Assembly (NCBI GenBank): GCA_007922305.1
Contig: ML677343.1
Coordinates: forward strand, 33,174,878-33,238,877
Direction: 5' to 3'
From: Dermatemys mawii
Lineage: Eukaryota; Chordata; Testudines; Dermatemydidae
Length of the DNA stretch: 64,000 nt
A program made the position numbers and the translations under genes. Every line of letters begins with the position of its first letter. Position 1 is the first letter of the stretch. The notes beneath the pieces are model-generated. The model did no database searches. It worked only from the letters and a program-made list of their open reading frames with translations, and was not told the origin of the DNA. Of this stretch, positions 1 through 14,008 are shown piece after piece.

Positions 1-418
1 GGGGGAAGGAGGGGTGGAGTGGGGTGCGTGGCAGGAGATGCATTCAATCCAGAGCTCAGGCTTTGGCCCCAGACCCCAGCAAGTCCAACATCAGCCCTGG
101 TGACCCCATTGAAAGGGGGCGCCGACCCACAGTTTGAGACGTGCTGCTATAGTTGTTAGACCATGCTCATCACCCTAGTAGCTGAGCACCTTCAAGCCCT
201 GCATTAAGGAACGTAACTGATGTGTCTTGTGATGGTTTCATGCTGGTGGTACATAGCTGTGTATCAGTCTAGCAGCAATGACCTGTTCCAGCTTCTGGAG
301 GGCTCCAGATGAAACTAACTTCACACTGGCAATTATAAACCCCAATCATTGAACACGGCCCCCAAGACAGCACTGGGGAGGGGGCTGGCTCCTCTCTGAT
401 ATAGCTCTCTGCTTTCAG
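1..418 (+). other. CDK10: CDK10 intron, no exon seen
   Basis: This stretch lies upstream of the first CDK10 exon in the window and ends in a clear acceptor (tttcag at 413-418). The exon or exons for the first 30 or so residues, including the start codon, should lie before position 1. A short stretch near 170-230 resembles widely spread amniote repeats, but too weakly to name. Confidence 0.6.
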
Positions 419-4376
<3,958 letters not shown>

Positions 4377-5935
4377 GGTTGCACGTTCTGCCAGGTACGA
4401 CTTGTCTTCTTTCCCCCCTGGAATGGGACCAGCGGGGACCCAGCCCTTCAGTAACACAACAGGGGAGGGATAAGCCCCTCCGTTCAGGAAGAACTGAGTG
4501 CTTCAGAAAGTCAGGGCAGCAGCCCCTGCCCCTGCTCCGCCAGTGCCTCAGCCCTGACCTGCAGCCTCCCCTACTGCTGCTCCTCACTCCCAGCGCCACC
4601 TCCTATTCCCACCCTGGGGCCTCTCCTGGGTCCAGACTTTCACAGCTGGCAGGGGGCTGTGAAGGGGACTGGACAGAACCACAGGTGACTGGAGGCCAAA
4701 GCACTAACGGGCTGCCCCACTTCACTTTCTCAGGTTAAACTGCTTGCAAAAGACTGGAGCCTCGCTCCTGTTGGGAGTGCAGACTGGGAGCCAGTTTTCC
4801 CAGTTACTTGCCAGAAGAGGAGCCTGGGTGTACTGGCCTGTCTGGGAGAGGTCCAGCCCCATGTGGGAATGGGGAAACAGCTCCCAGGCAATGTACTGCT
4901 CTCGCCCAGAAAGGCGCCTGTTCCCCCCTATTGGCTGCTCAGTCCCAGGAGTTGGTGCCTGGGAAGTTTAGTTTCAGTTTTTATGTGCAAACTTTTCTGG
5001 CCAAAGGCTGCCCGTGGCGCCATGCGTTGGGTGCGCTGTTCCCTGCCTGAGGGAGCATGCGGTCGGCAGCACTCCCAGCCCGGGGCCCAGCTCTGCTGCC
5101 TCCAACGCAGCATGTGGTTCTCCCATACCCCACAGGGCTCCGGTCATGCTTTGAGGGACCCCAGGTTTCCACCCCCGTCCCCAGAAGCTGGTGGTCTCCA
5201 CAGTGGCAACAGCCTCAGCCAGTGTTATTGCCTACTCCCATGTGGATAAATCACCAACTTGTGTTCTTCTGTGTAAGGTTTGGCCAAAGATGTGGATAAA
5301 GGGAACATCCAAAGCAGAGGATAGGAAGGCTCTGGGAGCTGAAGAAAGATTCATTACCAGCTCTAGCCTAGCTGCTGTAGGACCCAAGGCAGATGCAGTA
5401 CAAGCTCCTCTTGACGTGTCGATACTCTCAGGGTGCCTCCTGCTGTGGGGTCCAGCGCTGGCTAGGACTGTACCCCGAACTTCCACTCCAATGCAGCTGC
5501 TGGAGACATGCTGGAGACAGGCCGTGGATTGTTCTATCACCTTTGCACCAAGACAGCATCAGGGCAAACTTAGTATCTATCCTGTGACCCTCTCCACCCA
5601 GTGCCAGTCGTATCTTTCATGGCGGCAGGACCATCACCAGCCCTTGGGTTGGATCCTTCTGCCAGGCAGAAGCTCCAAGGAAAGGGCAGCGTGTGAACAG
5701 GTTTCTATGGGCTGGAAGGAATCTCCAGCCCTGCAGTGTTTGCCTTGACCCCCAGGTGGGCAGCCAGGGGCAAGAGGTGCCCACCAGCCTGCATGGCTGT
5801 GGGGTTTGTTACAAGCTGGAAGCTGCTGCAGGCCTTGCCTAGCTCCCTGGTGAGAGGAAAGTCCCTTGGTTCTTTGTTCCTCTGTGTGGTCATGTGATCC
5901 TGCCCTCAATAAAATGTCGTGCTGGTGTCAGCTGT
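4377..5935 (+). other. CDK10: CDK10 3' untranslated region
   Basis: This is the non-coding stretch between the CDK10 stop and the poly(A) signal at 5908-5913, about 1.5 kb long. No conserved ORF is recognised. A good donor-like sequence (ccaggtacga) at about 4392-4401 just after the stop could allow an alternative, spliced 3' end. The ORFs here have no recognisable product. Confidence 0.6.
5908..5913 (+). terminator. CDK10: CDK10 poly(A) signal AATAAA
   Basis: Canonical AATAAA, followed by a GT-rich stretch (gtcgtgctggtgt). It is the first AATAAA on the plus strand after the CDK10 stop. Confidence 0.75.
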
Positions 5936-8212
5936 AATGGCTAGTCCTGCAGAGCTGCTCCCCTGGCCAGCTAGCTTGTTCACCCCAGGCAGCCGGGCCA
6001 GCGCAAGGCAGGAATGGCTGCCCTTCGTGTAGCATCTCTCTGCTCTCAGGACAGGGAGCGCAGAGGCCTGGAAGCACAATGTAGAGACCTAGCTCAGCCC
6101 TCTCCCCACTGAGCACCCCGGGGCTGCAGTAAGCTGCGGGTAAGGGGCACTGCGTGGTGCTCTCCTCAGCCAGTGTACTGCAGCAGCGACATTCTTCCTC
6201 CAGCAGCTGGGCCTACTGTGGAACTCCACCCCGGCAGGGGCCTGAGCCAGTCCTGCCTGTCCTGTGCTGAGATCTCATTCGGCTGTGACACGCTGCACCC
6301 TCAGCAGCTTCCCCTCTACCCTCATCACCTGGAGCTTCTTAACTAGAGCCCCCAACATCAGCGAGTTAAGGACATGAAAGTCTGAAGCAAGAGCCACTGG
6401 TAAGGGGCAGGTGGAATTAGTGGGGCATGGGATGAGCTCACGCTGCTCCTGTTCCCACACCCTGCCCAGGAGCCAGAATACCAGACTAGCAAGAAAAACA
6501 CTTTATCACCTCCACGGTTACACAATAGACAATGTTCCTCCTTTGTTCTGAGGAGAGCAGAAATGAGGTGAGGTTGGGAAGGGGGCCTTACCCAGCCAGA
6601 GGGGCTGGGGTACTGGGCCAGTGCAGACTGGCAGTGGGCCAGCTGAAAGGCAGGGGCACCATCCCATTGCGCACTCTCCCCTTGCCCTGAAGGTACAGCC
6701 CTCATCACTGCTGGATTTGACTTGGGGTGTGTTTTCAGGGCGGCTCTGTTTAGTGCCTGGCTGCTGGCACTGATTCCAGCCACCTCACACTGAAACTGGG
6801 GGACGTTCCCAGTGTTCTCAGCTTCCCCTCCCTGAGTTTGAGTCAGGAACCCTGGCAGTGCTGCTCTAAACAGCATAGCAAGAGGGGGCCATGCCCTGCA
6901 CCCACAGGCAGCTCCCTTTCTCGTTGGCTTTCCTGGGTCCAACATTCTGCTGCCTTCATGTTTCCAGGTGGGTTGGGCGCACGTGCACATGGGGAGGGGA
7001 TTGGCTGTCACTGCCAGGAGCCAGTGCCCACTCCACTTCACCCTTGATACGGGACGGAGAAGCTTTGCTCTGCCTCAGAGCACTCACCACCTTTCCAGGA
7101 AAGGTACAAGCAGTGGCCTAGGCGGAGGAATAGAATCGTGAGACATCAGAGCTGAGGTCTGGGGAGAGGGTAACTGAATCCCCACAGCTCTGCTAACCAA
7201 GAAGCTGGAGCATCAGCCCTAGGAGAAGGAAACTCCTAACGCACTGCAGCCCATGGGACTAACCTGTGACCCTTCCTCCAAAGCTCCAGCAACTATTGAT
7301 TCTGGAGACCCCAAAGTGCCCCAGCGCTCATGAGGAAAGATATTTGGTACTAGGGGATACTGCAGTGCAAGAGCCTAGCTTGCTAACTCCCTGAAGACTG
7401 TGAACTTGTCCAGAGCAGCTGGGCTAGCAGGACGAAGGAGACACCACCCAATAAAGGGAGATACAGCTAAAAGCATTTGTCATCTCCTGACCCATCAGTC
7501 TGGGGCAAAAGCTGCTCTAGCTCCAATCCCCATTGCCAGAAGGGGCGAGGGCCCAGCCTAAACCCAGACACTTCTTCCCTGGGCACCTTTTGTACCATCC
7601 AGAACCTTAAGGCCAGTCAGCCTGAGCAGCAATGGGTAGGTCCAGCATGAGATCTTCCCCAAGCCATCTTCTCTCCTCCCAGGCTGGCCTTTGGTGGACA
7701 GTTAGTTTGTGCTTCTCTCCTGAGCAGGGGCTGAGCTGTCCACATGGGCCGCGCCTCAGAGCACCTGGCTGGAGCAGCATCCTTCCACCAACTCACAGGA
7801 ATCGCTCGGAAAAGAGCAAGTTTCTCCTTGTGCTTACCGAGGTCCAATATTTCAGGCTGTCCTGAGAAGCCTGTGAGCTAAGAGGTCCCAGCTCCTCTGG
7901 CAGAGCTGAAGCTAGAGCTGGGCCAGGAGATCATGCCAGAGACACAATGGAGGCCGGTCCCTGGAATCGGCTCCTAGGAATTGGGAGGGAAGAGCGGTAG
8001 TGTTGAAGGTAGGGCAGGGGAGGATCTGGGGTGAGTTTCTACAGAGCATGGCTCTCTCGGGCTGGGGGAGGAAAGCAGCTCTGTCACCAGAGGCTTCCCC
8101 TACAACAGAGCCAAGCGGCATCAGGCAAGTCCTGACGCTTCCCCCAGAGGTAGGATTTGGTTGGCATATCCCACGGCATTTGCAGGCGCTGGGGAGGTGG
8201 CTCGTCCCATAG
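5936..8212. other. Region between CDK10 and SPATA2L stops
   Basis: The two genes converge here. Part is probably the SPATA2L 3' UTR. The only minus-strand poly(A)-like hexamer noticed is the variant GATAAA (TTTATC on plus) at 6502-6507, which would give a UTR of about 1.7 kb. A plus-strand AATAAA near 7451 has no gene before it. ORFs here look like chance readings of GC-rich DNA. Confidence 0.4.
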
Positions 8213-10665
8213 CTAGGGTCGAGCCCCAGAGCCTTCGTTCAGCAGCATGTCCACCTCGGTCCTCTTTAACCACAGGAGCTTCTGCTTCTCGCTCCGCAGC
8301 TCCTCCATGCAGTGGCTTCTCCTGCAGGTCTGCATGGCATCACAGCCGCTGGCGTGGAGCAGGCAGCACGTGGCACAGCAGTAGGAGGGGAGATCACCTC
8401 GGATCAGACATGAATGGAGCTGGTAGCTCGGTGACTCCAGAACTTCCCTTTGGCTGCTCTCCAGCCATGGGGCAGCAGGCGCCAGCTCCCATGGTCTCTC
8501 TGCAGCCTTGGGCCAGACGCTGGCAGCTCTGCACTCCGAGGGCATAACCCTGCCAGCAGAGCAGGGCATGAGGCAGCTTGCGGCCCCGTATGGCTGGAGG
8601 ACTGCAGTGTCAGAAGGGGAGCTCGGAGAAGGGTTTGTGCTCTCCATGTTTGCAGGAGAGGCCGAGTCACTGATCCTGCTCAGTTCCCGTCTTAAGGAGA
8701 TAAAAGAGAAGGGGGCAGCCTCTGAGTCGGGCCCATTTCTATAAGGCTGCTCCTGGCCGGACTCATTAGCCCCCAATTTGTCCCAGATCCTTCCCTTGGG
8801 ATCCTCAGGACAAGGTACTCCAACAGCCTCACTCCACAGGCTGGGGCTCTGTTCCCAGCTGGGAGGTCTGTGTAGCTCCTGGGAGGACAAACCCCATGGA
8901 GGTGGCTGCAGCCTGGCTCCCAGGGGGTCACTGTACAGGTTGGCAGGCTCTGGGCTTTTCGGCTCACCCCCATAGAGATCAATGCTTTCAGCACTGCCAG
9001 GGGCCACCTTGGCTCTGGGCTCTCTGCCTTTCGGCCATCGAGCAAGTCTCTGCAGCTTCTCCACACAGTCCCGCAGGTCCCTGGTGCCCCTCCGCACCTG
9101 GAGCAGGTCTTCAGCAGACACTTGGCATGGCCTCAGCTGCGTTAGAATCTCCCCCAGGATCTCACACTCCACCTTTGCTGCAAAGAAGCCACAGGCAGCT
9201 TGGAGGAGCTCAGCCCCCGGGAGTGGCCGGGACACCACGAGGTGATGGTCGTCTCTCTTCACGTATCCCATCCTGTGGAAGCTCTTTGCAATGTCACTGT
9301 CTGAGAGCACCGCCTGCAGGGAGTGCACGTACACCCCCGAGAACATCTGCAATGGAAGCGCTGCGTTATTTGCTGAGCACACAGCTGGCCAACTCCCAGC
9401 CACTCTAACCAGGTGACCGCACCACCCCTGCCTCCACCCCACAAACACTGACACAGTGAGCAATTAGCTACCCTGTTAGCAGTCAGCACCCCCAAGCCAA
9501 TGGAGCCTGAGAGCACCTGGAATTCTCAGTGCCTGCCCAACAGCCCAAAGCATGGTCACTGCAGATCACCTCCAGACTGCCCCAGGGGGGAGGACGCTCC
9601 AGGCAGCCCAGCCACCAGAGGATGCCACAACTCCAGGGCCCGCCAGGCAGGGCAGGAAATTCAACTCCCAGGAAGGCAGTGGAGTCAGACTGGGGCGAGC
9701 GTGGCCCTGCGGTGCCCCTCCTCTCCTTTGTTCACCTTCCCGTCTAACATCAGCTGCGGGTGTCTCAGGGACCAGCCCCTGCTGCGTCGGGATTCCTTTG
9801 GAGACACGACCCACTGCATAAGGAACGAGCTAGTCCCAGGCCCATTTCTGGGGCTTTTCCAATCATGTTGCTAAGATCCTGGGACCCAAGACTCTGTGAC
9901 AGCCGCACAAACAGTGACGCCGCCCAGAGACGAAGTACCTCCGCCCCTTCGCGTTCTAGCCACTTGGGGCCATACAGGCACAGGCGGGGTCTCCATGGTG
10001 GTGGAATCCCTTTGTCTAAAGGCCCAACGGACCCCTATGCTGCTGCAGCAGGGATTGCCCCTGACTCCTCGTCCTGGGGTTAGACCACCCCTCTCCCACT
10101 GAGAGGATCTCTTTAAAAAATCCCAGCTCCATCTGGGCACGAGTGTAATCGTCAGCTACACGTGAGACTGGCCCGAATACTCTATCCCCTTGGGGAATTT
10201 GCACCCCAGGGAATCTGTGCTGAAGTCCCTGGGTGACCCTCTCTCTCTTCAGTGCTTTGCTAGGCATGGCCCCGGCACATGGTTTCAGCGGCTCCCTGTC
10301 TCTATCCAGCCTGCCCAAGAGACGGCATGGCAGCACCATGACCACACACCAACGCTCACCTTGATCGTGCTGAACTCCTTGCGCCAAGGCAGGAGGTGTA
10401 GATTGACAGCTGCCAGCTCAAGGACTTCAAAGGCCCTGGCCAGCCCCCCAAGTGCCAAGGGCAGGTCGTCCCACCTCTGAAGGCTGCTGGCGAGCGTGGC
10501 AAAGACGTCGTTCCGCAGGGCGGAGTGCAGCTCTGGATCCTCCAGCAGGCGCTGCCGCAGCAGCTCCCTCAGGGCCGGGTCAGTGCAGACCCCAGAGCGA
10601 CCCCTTCGGAAATCCCTCTCCAGACATTTCCTGTACTCCTGCTGCACCAGGGAGCTGGAGCCCAT
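8213..10665 (-). CDS. SPATA2L: SPATA2L, spermatogenesis-associated protein 2-like
   Basis: There are two coding exons: 10665-10360 (102 codons from ATG) and 9346-8213 (377 codons plus stop), giving 479 residues against 424 that I remember for human. The first exon reads MGSSSLVQQEYRKCLERDF and later GLARAFEVLELAAVNLHLLPW and WRKEFSTIK. The second starts MFSGVYVHSLQAVLSDSDI. The C-terminus ends SGARP, matching the GARP end of human SPATA2L. The N-terminal half is the PUB-domain region of the SPATA2 family, which links the deubiquitinase CYLD to HOIP of the LUBAC ubiquitin-ligase complex (family knowledge). A serine-arginine block, FISLRRELSRISDSA, and C-terminal cysteine/histidine motifs (CCATCCLLHASGCDA) are also shared with the family. 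The ATG was chosen because it matches human and lies one base after an acceptor (ctag|G). A non-coding 5' exon is likely at about 11482-11560. Confidence 0.95.
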
Positions 10666-11019
10666 CCTAGAGCCCAGGAGAGGGCAGGGGTGAGGGGCTA
10701 AGAACCCATGGATGGCAGCACCCACCCAGGGCCACCCGAAAGTCCTGGGCAACCCCTTCCCTGCTCCAACTCCACCATCAAGAGTCAGAACAGCTCCCCT
10801 CCCCCCTTAGCGATTCACTCAGACACGCCAGCCGCCCCGGGGTCTGGAGGGACTGCTCTGCCCCACTTCTCAGCAGCCAGTGCCCTGCCTAGGGAAGAAG
10901 GCTGGGACAGGTGCGGCCAACCTTTGCCTCTCCCTCCAGGACTGTCCTGGCCACCCCCAAAGACACCTTTGATACACAGACATACCCACCCCCACCCCCT
11001 GGTATAGGGAGTAAAAGGG

Positions 11020-11415
11020 GGAGGGGCAGAGATGGAGACCCCTCTCAAAGCCTATGGGGTACAGGAGAGGGGCTGAGACCCAGAGGCCCCTCCCCCATCC
11101 TTGGGGTGTGGGGGAGGGGATGAGACACAGAGGCCCCTCCCCCATCCTTGGGGTGCAGGGAAGGGGCTGACAGAGACTCCTCCCCCATCCTTGGGGTACA
11201 GGGAAGGGGTGGAAACTCAGAGACCTCTCCCCCATATCTGGAGTAAGGGGGAGGGGCTGACAGAGACCCCTCCCCCCTCCTTGGAGTAAGGGGGAGGGGC
11301 TGAGACACAGAGGCCCCTCCCCCATCCTTGGGGCATGGGGGAGGGGCTAAGGCACAAAGACCCCTCCCCCCTCCTTGGAGTAAGGGGGCGGGGCTGAGAC
11401 ACAGAGACCCCCCCC
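11020..11415. repeat. G-rich minisatellite, about 8 units of 43-48 bp
   Basis: Units start with cct-tggGGTnnnGGG, continue as gaggggctgagacacagag, and end in cccctcccccatc. The ttggggt/ttggagt word recurs at about 11101, 11148, 11191, 11237, 11281, 11328 and 11375, with a degenerate first unit near 11055. It lies in SPATA2L intron 1, just downstream of the presumed promoter on that strand. Its strands are strongly G/C asymmetric, and it ends in a run of ten C at about 11408-11417. It creates long but meaningless minus-strand ORFs. Confidence 0.9.
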
Positions 11416-11660
11416 CCGTGGGGCAAGGGGGCTCTGAGGCGGAGGCCCCGCCCGGGGGATGGGGAGCCCGGCTCCACTCACCTGCCGGCCCAGGCTCTCC
11501 CCGCTCCTCCGCCGGGCAACAACTTCCGGTTTCCTCCCGTTCCGCCCCCGCGGTCACGTGCCGAGAGGCGGGGCTGCCTATCGCCCCGCCCACTGTCGGG
11601 TTAACCCCCGCCCTGCCGGGCCCGGGCGGCCTGTCTCGACGGGGGCCCTGGGCTGGGCGC
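11416..11660 (-). promoter_or_regulatory. SPATA2L: CpG-rich 5' end of SPATA2L
   Basis: Dense CpG and GC boxes (ccccgcccggg, ccccgcccac), plus a cacgtg E-box at about 11555. A good minus-strand donor, CCGGCAG|GTGAGT, ends at 11482, which marks a non-coding first exon starting about 11500-11560. The transcription start itself cannot be placed by eye. Confidence 0.6.
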
Positions 11661-14008
11661 TGGCCCTGGGGCTTCTTCCCATACGCCTACCCCGCCCCCT
11701 GCCCCCATCCCACCATGGCCCCCGGGGCAGATCCGCTCACCCTCAGGCACCCCAGGTCTGGGGACGTCTGCCCGCCCATCTGCCCCGTCCCACCCCAGAA
11801 CATGGCTGGGCCACTGGGAGGGCAGGAAGCCCCTGGTCCCACTAGTGGTGCCCAGCAATCCAGGGTCTCCCCAGGGCACCAGCGCCTGCCCTTCACTTGG
11901 CCTCCATGCCTGGACGACCCAGAGGCCTTGCTAGCTGCTGCCCTCCCCCCCTCGGCACATGGGCACAGCATGGCTCTGCTGACTCCCACGGTGCCCCCGA
12001 ACCTCCGTGGGAGTGGTCACAGGTAGGGGGTAAATGCATCCAAGACGGGAAACCCAAGCACCCCGCAGCCCCCTTCCCACCCAGCCTTGGCCAGGGTCCC
12101 AGCTCAGGACCCTCAGCCTGCCGTGGTGACAGCTCGCTTGGCACCAAGGGGGCTACTCCTGGTTCGAACACCAGATGGTGCCGTGGGGCTAGAACCAGCC
12201 CCACTGGGCACAGTGCCTGGGCGGGGAGCTGTGACCACTGGAGCAGGGTTACGCCCAGGCTATGCCCACCAGGCGGTTGCTCTGCCCAAAGGATGCATCC
12301 AGTTGGCATCATAGGAGCTGACTGCAGCCACCCTTATCTTTACAGTGAGCTCCTGAGGCGGGACCCAGCCTGCCCCAGCGGGCACTGCCTGAGAAAAGAC
12401 CAGTGCTAATGCCCCCGCAGCGCAGGCGGGCCAGCCCGCAGGGAGCGCAGGTCCCAGGCTGCAGGGCATGGAGGGGCTGTGGGCAGGAATGGTAGGTCGG
12501 CCTGGCCCCGGTAAGCACACCCACATTGGAGGGGCGGATTGGGGGGGGGGGCATCCAGCTCCAGGACTGGCAGTGCTAACCTCACTGAAAGCCAGACACC
12601 CCCGCCCCCAACCACGTCTTGCTGGTCCTGTTCCTGGGTGTGGGGAAGGGATTGTCTGTGGCCCACATGTGGGTCAGGCCCTGGTACCCCCAGAGTGCCC
12701 TGCAGCAGAGGGACCCACGAGGGAGCAAAGAGGGTGGATATTCCCATGGCAGAGATCCCGTGAGACCAATCCACATGGCAAGAGTGACAGAGGAGCCGGC
12801 TCTCCCATCGAGGGTGCAGGGGAGAGGGGAGGTGGGCGGGAGCCGGAAGAGGAGCAGAGAGATTGGCTGGGCCATTTTGAACCGGATCCTGAAGCCCGCA
12901 GGGAGCCCACGGCAGGCTGTGGGCACATGGCTGTGTTGCTTTGGGTGGGGCTGGTTGCTGGTGGACAGACGCGAGGCGCTGAGGAGTGGCTGGAGGACTG
13001 GCAGAGTTCAGGCTCATGGGGCTGGGAAGGGGAGGAGAAGGAGCTCGGCTCATGGCTGCTGTATGACACCCAGAGAGGGGCAAGAACGAGCAGGAGGAGG
13101 GTAGAGCTGGGAAGCAGCCCCCCAGAGACGGTAGCTACCAGCACAAGTGGAGGGAATGGAAGCCCAGGGCGAACGGGTCTGTGGCTTGTAGAGTGGGCTA
13201 AGGAGTCAACAGGACAGTGGTCTTGGTGTAGTGGAACCCCTCTGCCTGGAGCTGGCAGGCCCCGGTCCCCACTGTGCAGCAACGGGGGCGTCCCAAAGGA
13301 CGGGGGGGCCCGTGTCGGAGGCTGCCCTGCCAAGAGAACAAGGAGGGAGCAGCGGGCGTGCTGGGGAGCTGGCTGTGCAGAGCGGCCCAGACAGGCACGA
13401 GGAGCCTGAGATCAGAGTGGGTGGCTCCCTGGGGCTCTCCCAAAGCGGGAGCTGGACACAGAGCCCAGGCAGGGTGAGGAGGGAGCGGGCAGTGAGGAGG
13501 TGCAGAGAGCAGGAGGTGGCACCGTGGCCAGGGCCCTGGGCACCTGCAGCCACATCCTGCGCTTGCTCTGGGCACCTCTGCACTGGCGAGGAACCCACTG
13601 AGGGGGGCAGAGGGAGCGAGCTGTGAGGGCCTGGCGGCTCTCAGCTGACTGCCAGGAGGAGGCAGTGCCCAAGAGAGGGCTGGCATGGACCACACGGGCC
13701 AGAGCTGAGTGGGGCCTGGAGGCAGGGGTGAGAACCCTTTCACTCAGCCGTGCGCTGGCATCCAGGGTGGCCCGACAGGCCCACTGACTCTGAACTGACA
13801 CTATGGGTGAGACGGGAGGCAAAGGAGGGGTGGGGGCAGAAGCAGGAGGCGGGGCTAAGTGGGTGGTGGGTGTGGCTGTGGGAGTTGTGGGTGGAGCTAG
13901 GTATGCCCCTTCCCTACTTATTTCCCTGCCTGGGAGCAGCCCCAGCCCGGTTGGTGGCTGGCCCTGGCGTGGCTCTGCTGTTCTCTTGGTCTCCGTCTGG
14001 CCGCCGGG
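11661..14008. other. Intergenic GC-rich DNA
   Basis: It lies between the SPATA2L 5' end and the start of the dehydrogenase-like gene. It holds a G11 run at about 12541-12551 and purine-rich low-complexity sequence at about 12950-13650. Long ORFs (for example plus 12468-13409) show no recognised domain and overlap others on the opposite strand, as expected for GC-rich DNA. CACCC/GGTGTGG-type words at about 13855-13880 may belong to the downstream promoter. No exon was recognised. Confidence 0.5.

Noticed and set aside
6358..7041. 227-codon minus-strand frame downstream of SPATA2L
   Set aside because: Lies in the convergent 3' region, lacks any recognised family feature and has no acceptor or donor in keeping with a gene.
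8896..9408. 170-codon plus-strand frame
   Set aside because: Antisense shadow of SPATA2L exon 2.
11045..11593. Minus-strand repetitive Ser/Pro/Leu-rich open frames over 100 codons
   Set aside because: They are read entirely from the minisatellite; a 43-48 bp unit is not a multiple of three throughout, and no splice or homology support exists.
12468..13409. A 313-codon plus-strand open frame in the SPATA2L/dehydrogenase intergenic region
   Set aside because: No recognised domain, Gly/Arg/Trp-biased composition, equally long frames on the opposite strand, GC-rich DNA with few chance stops.
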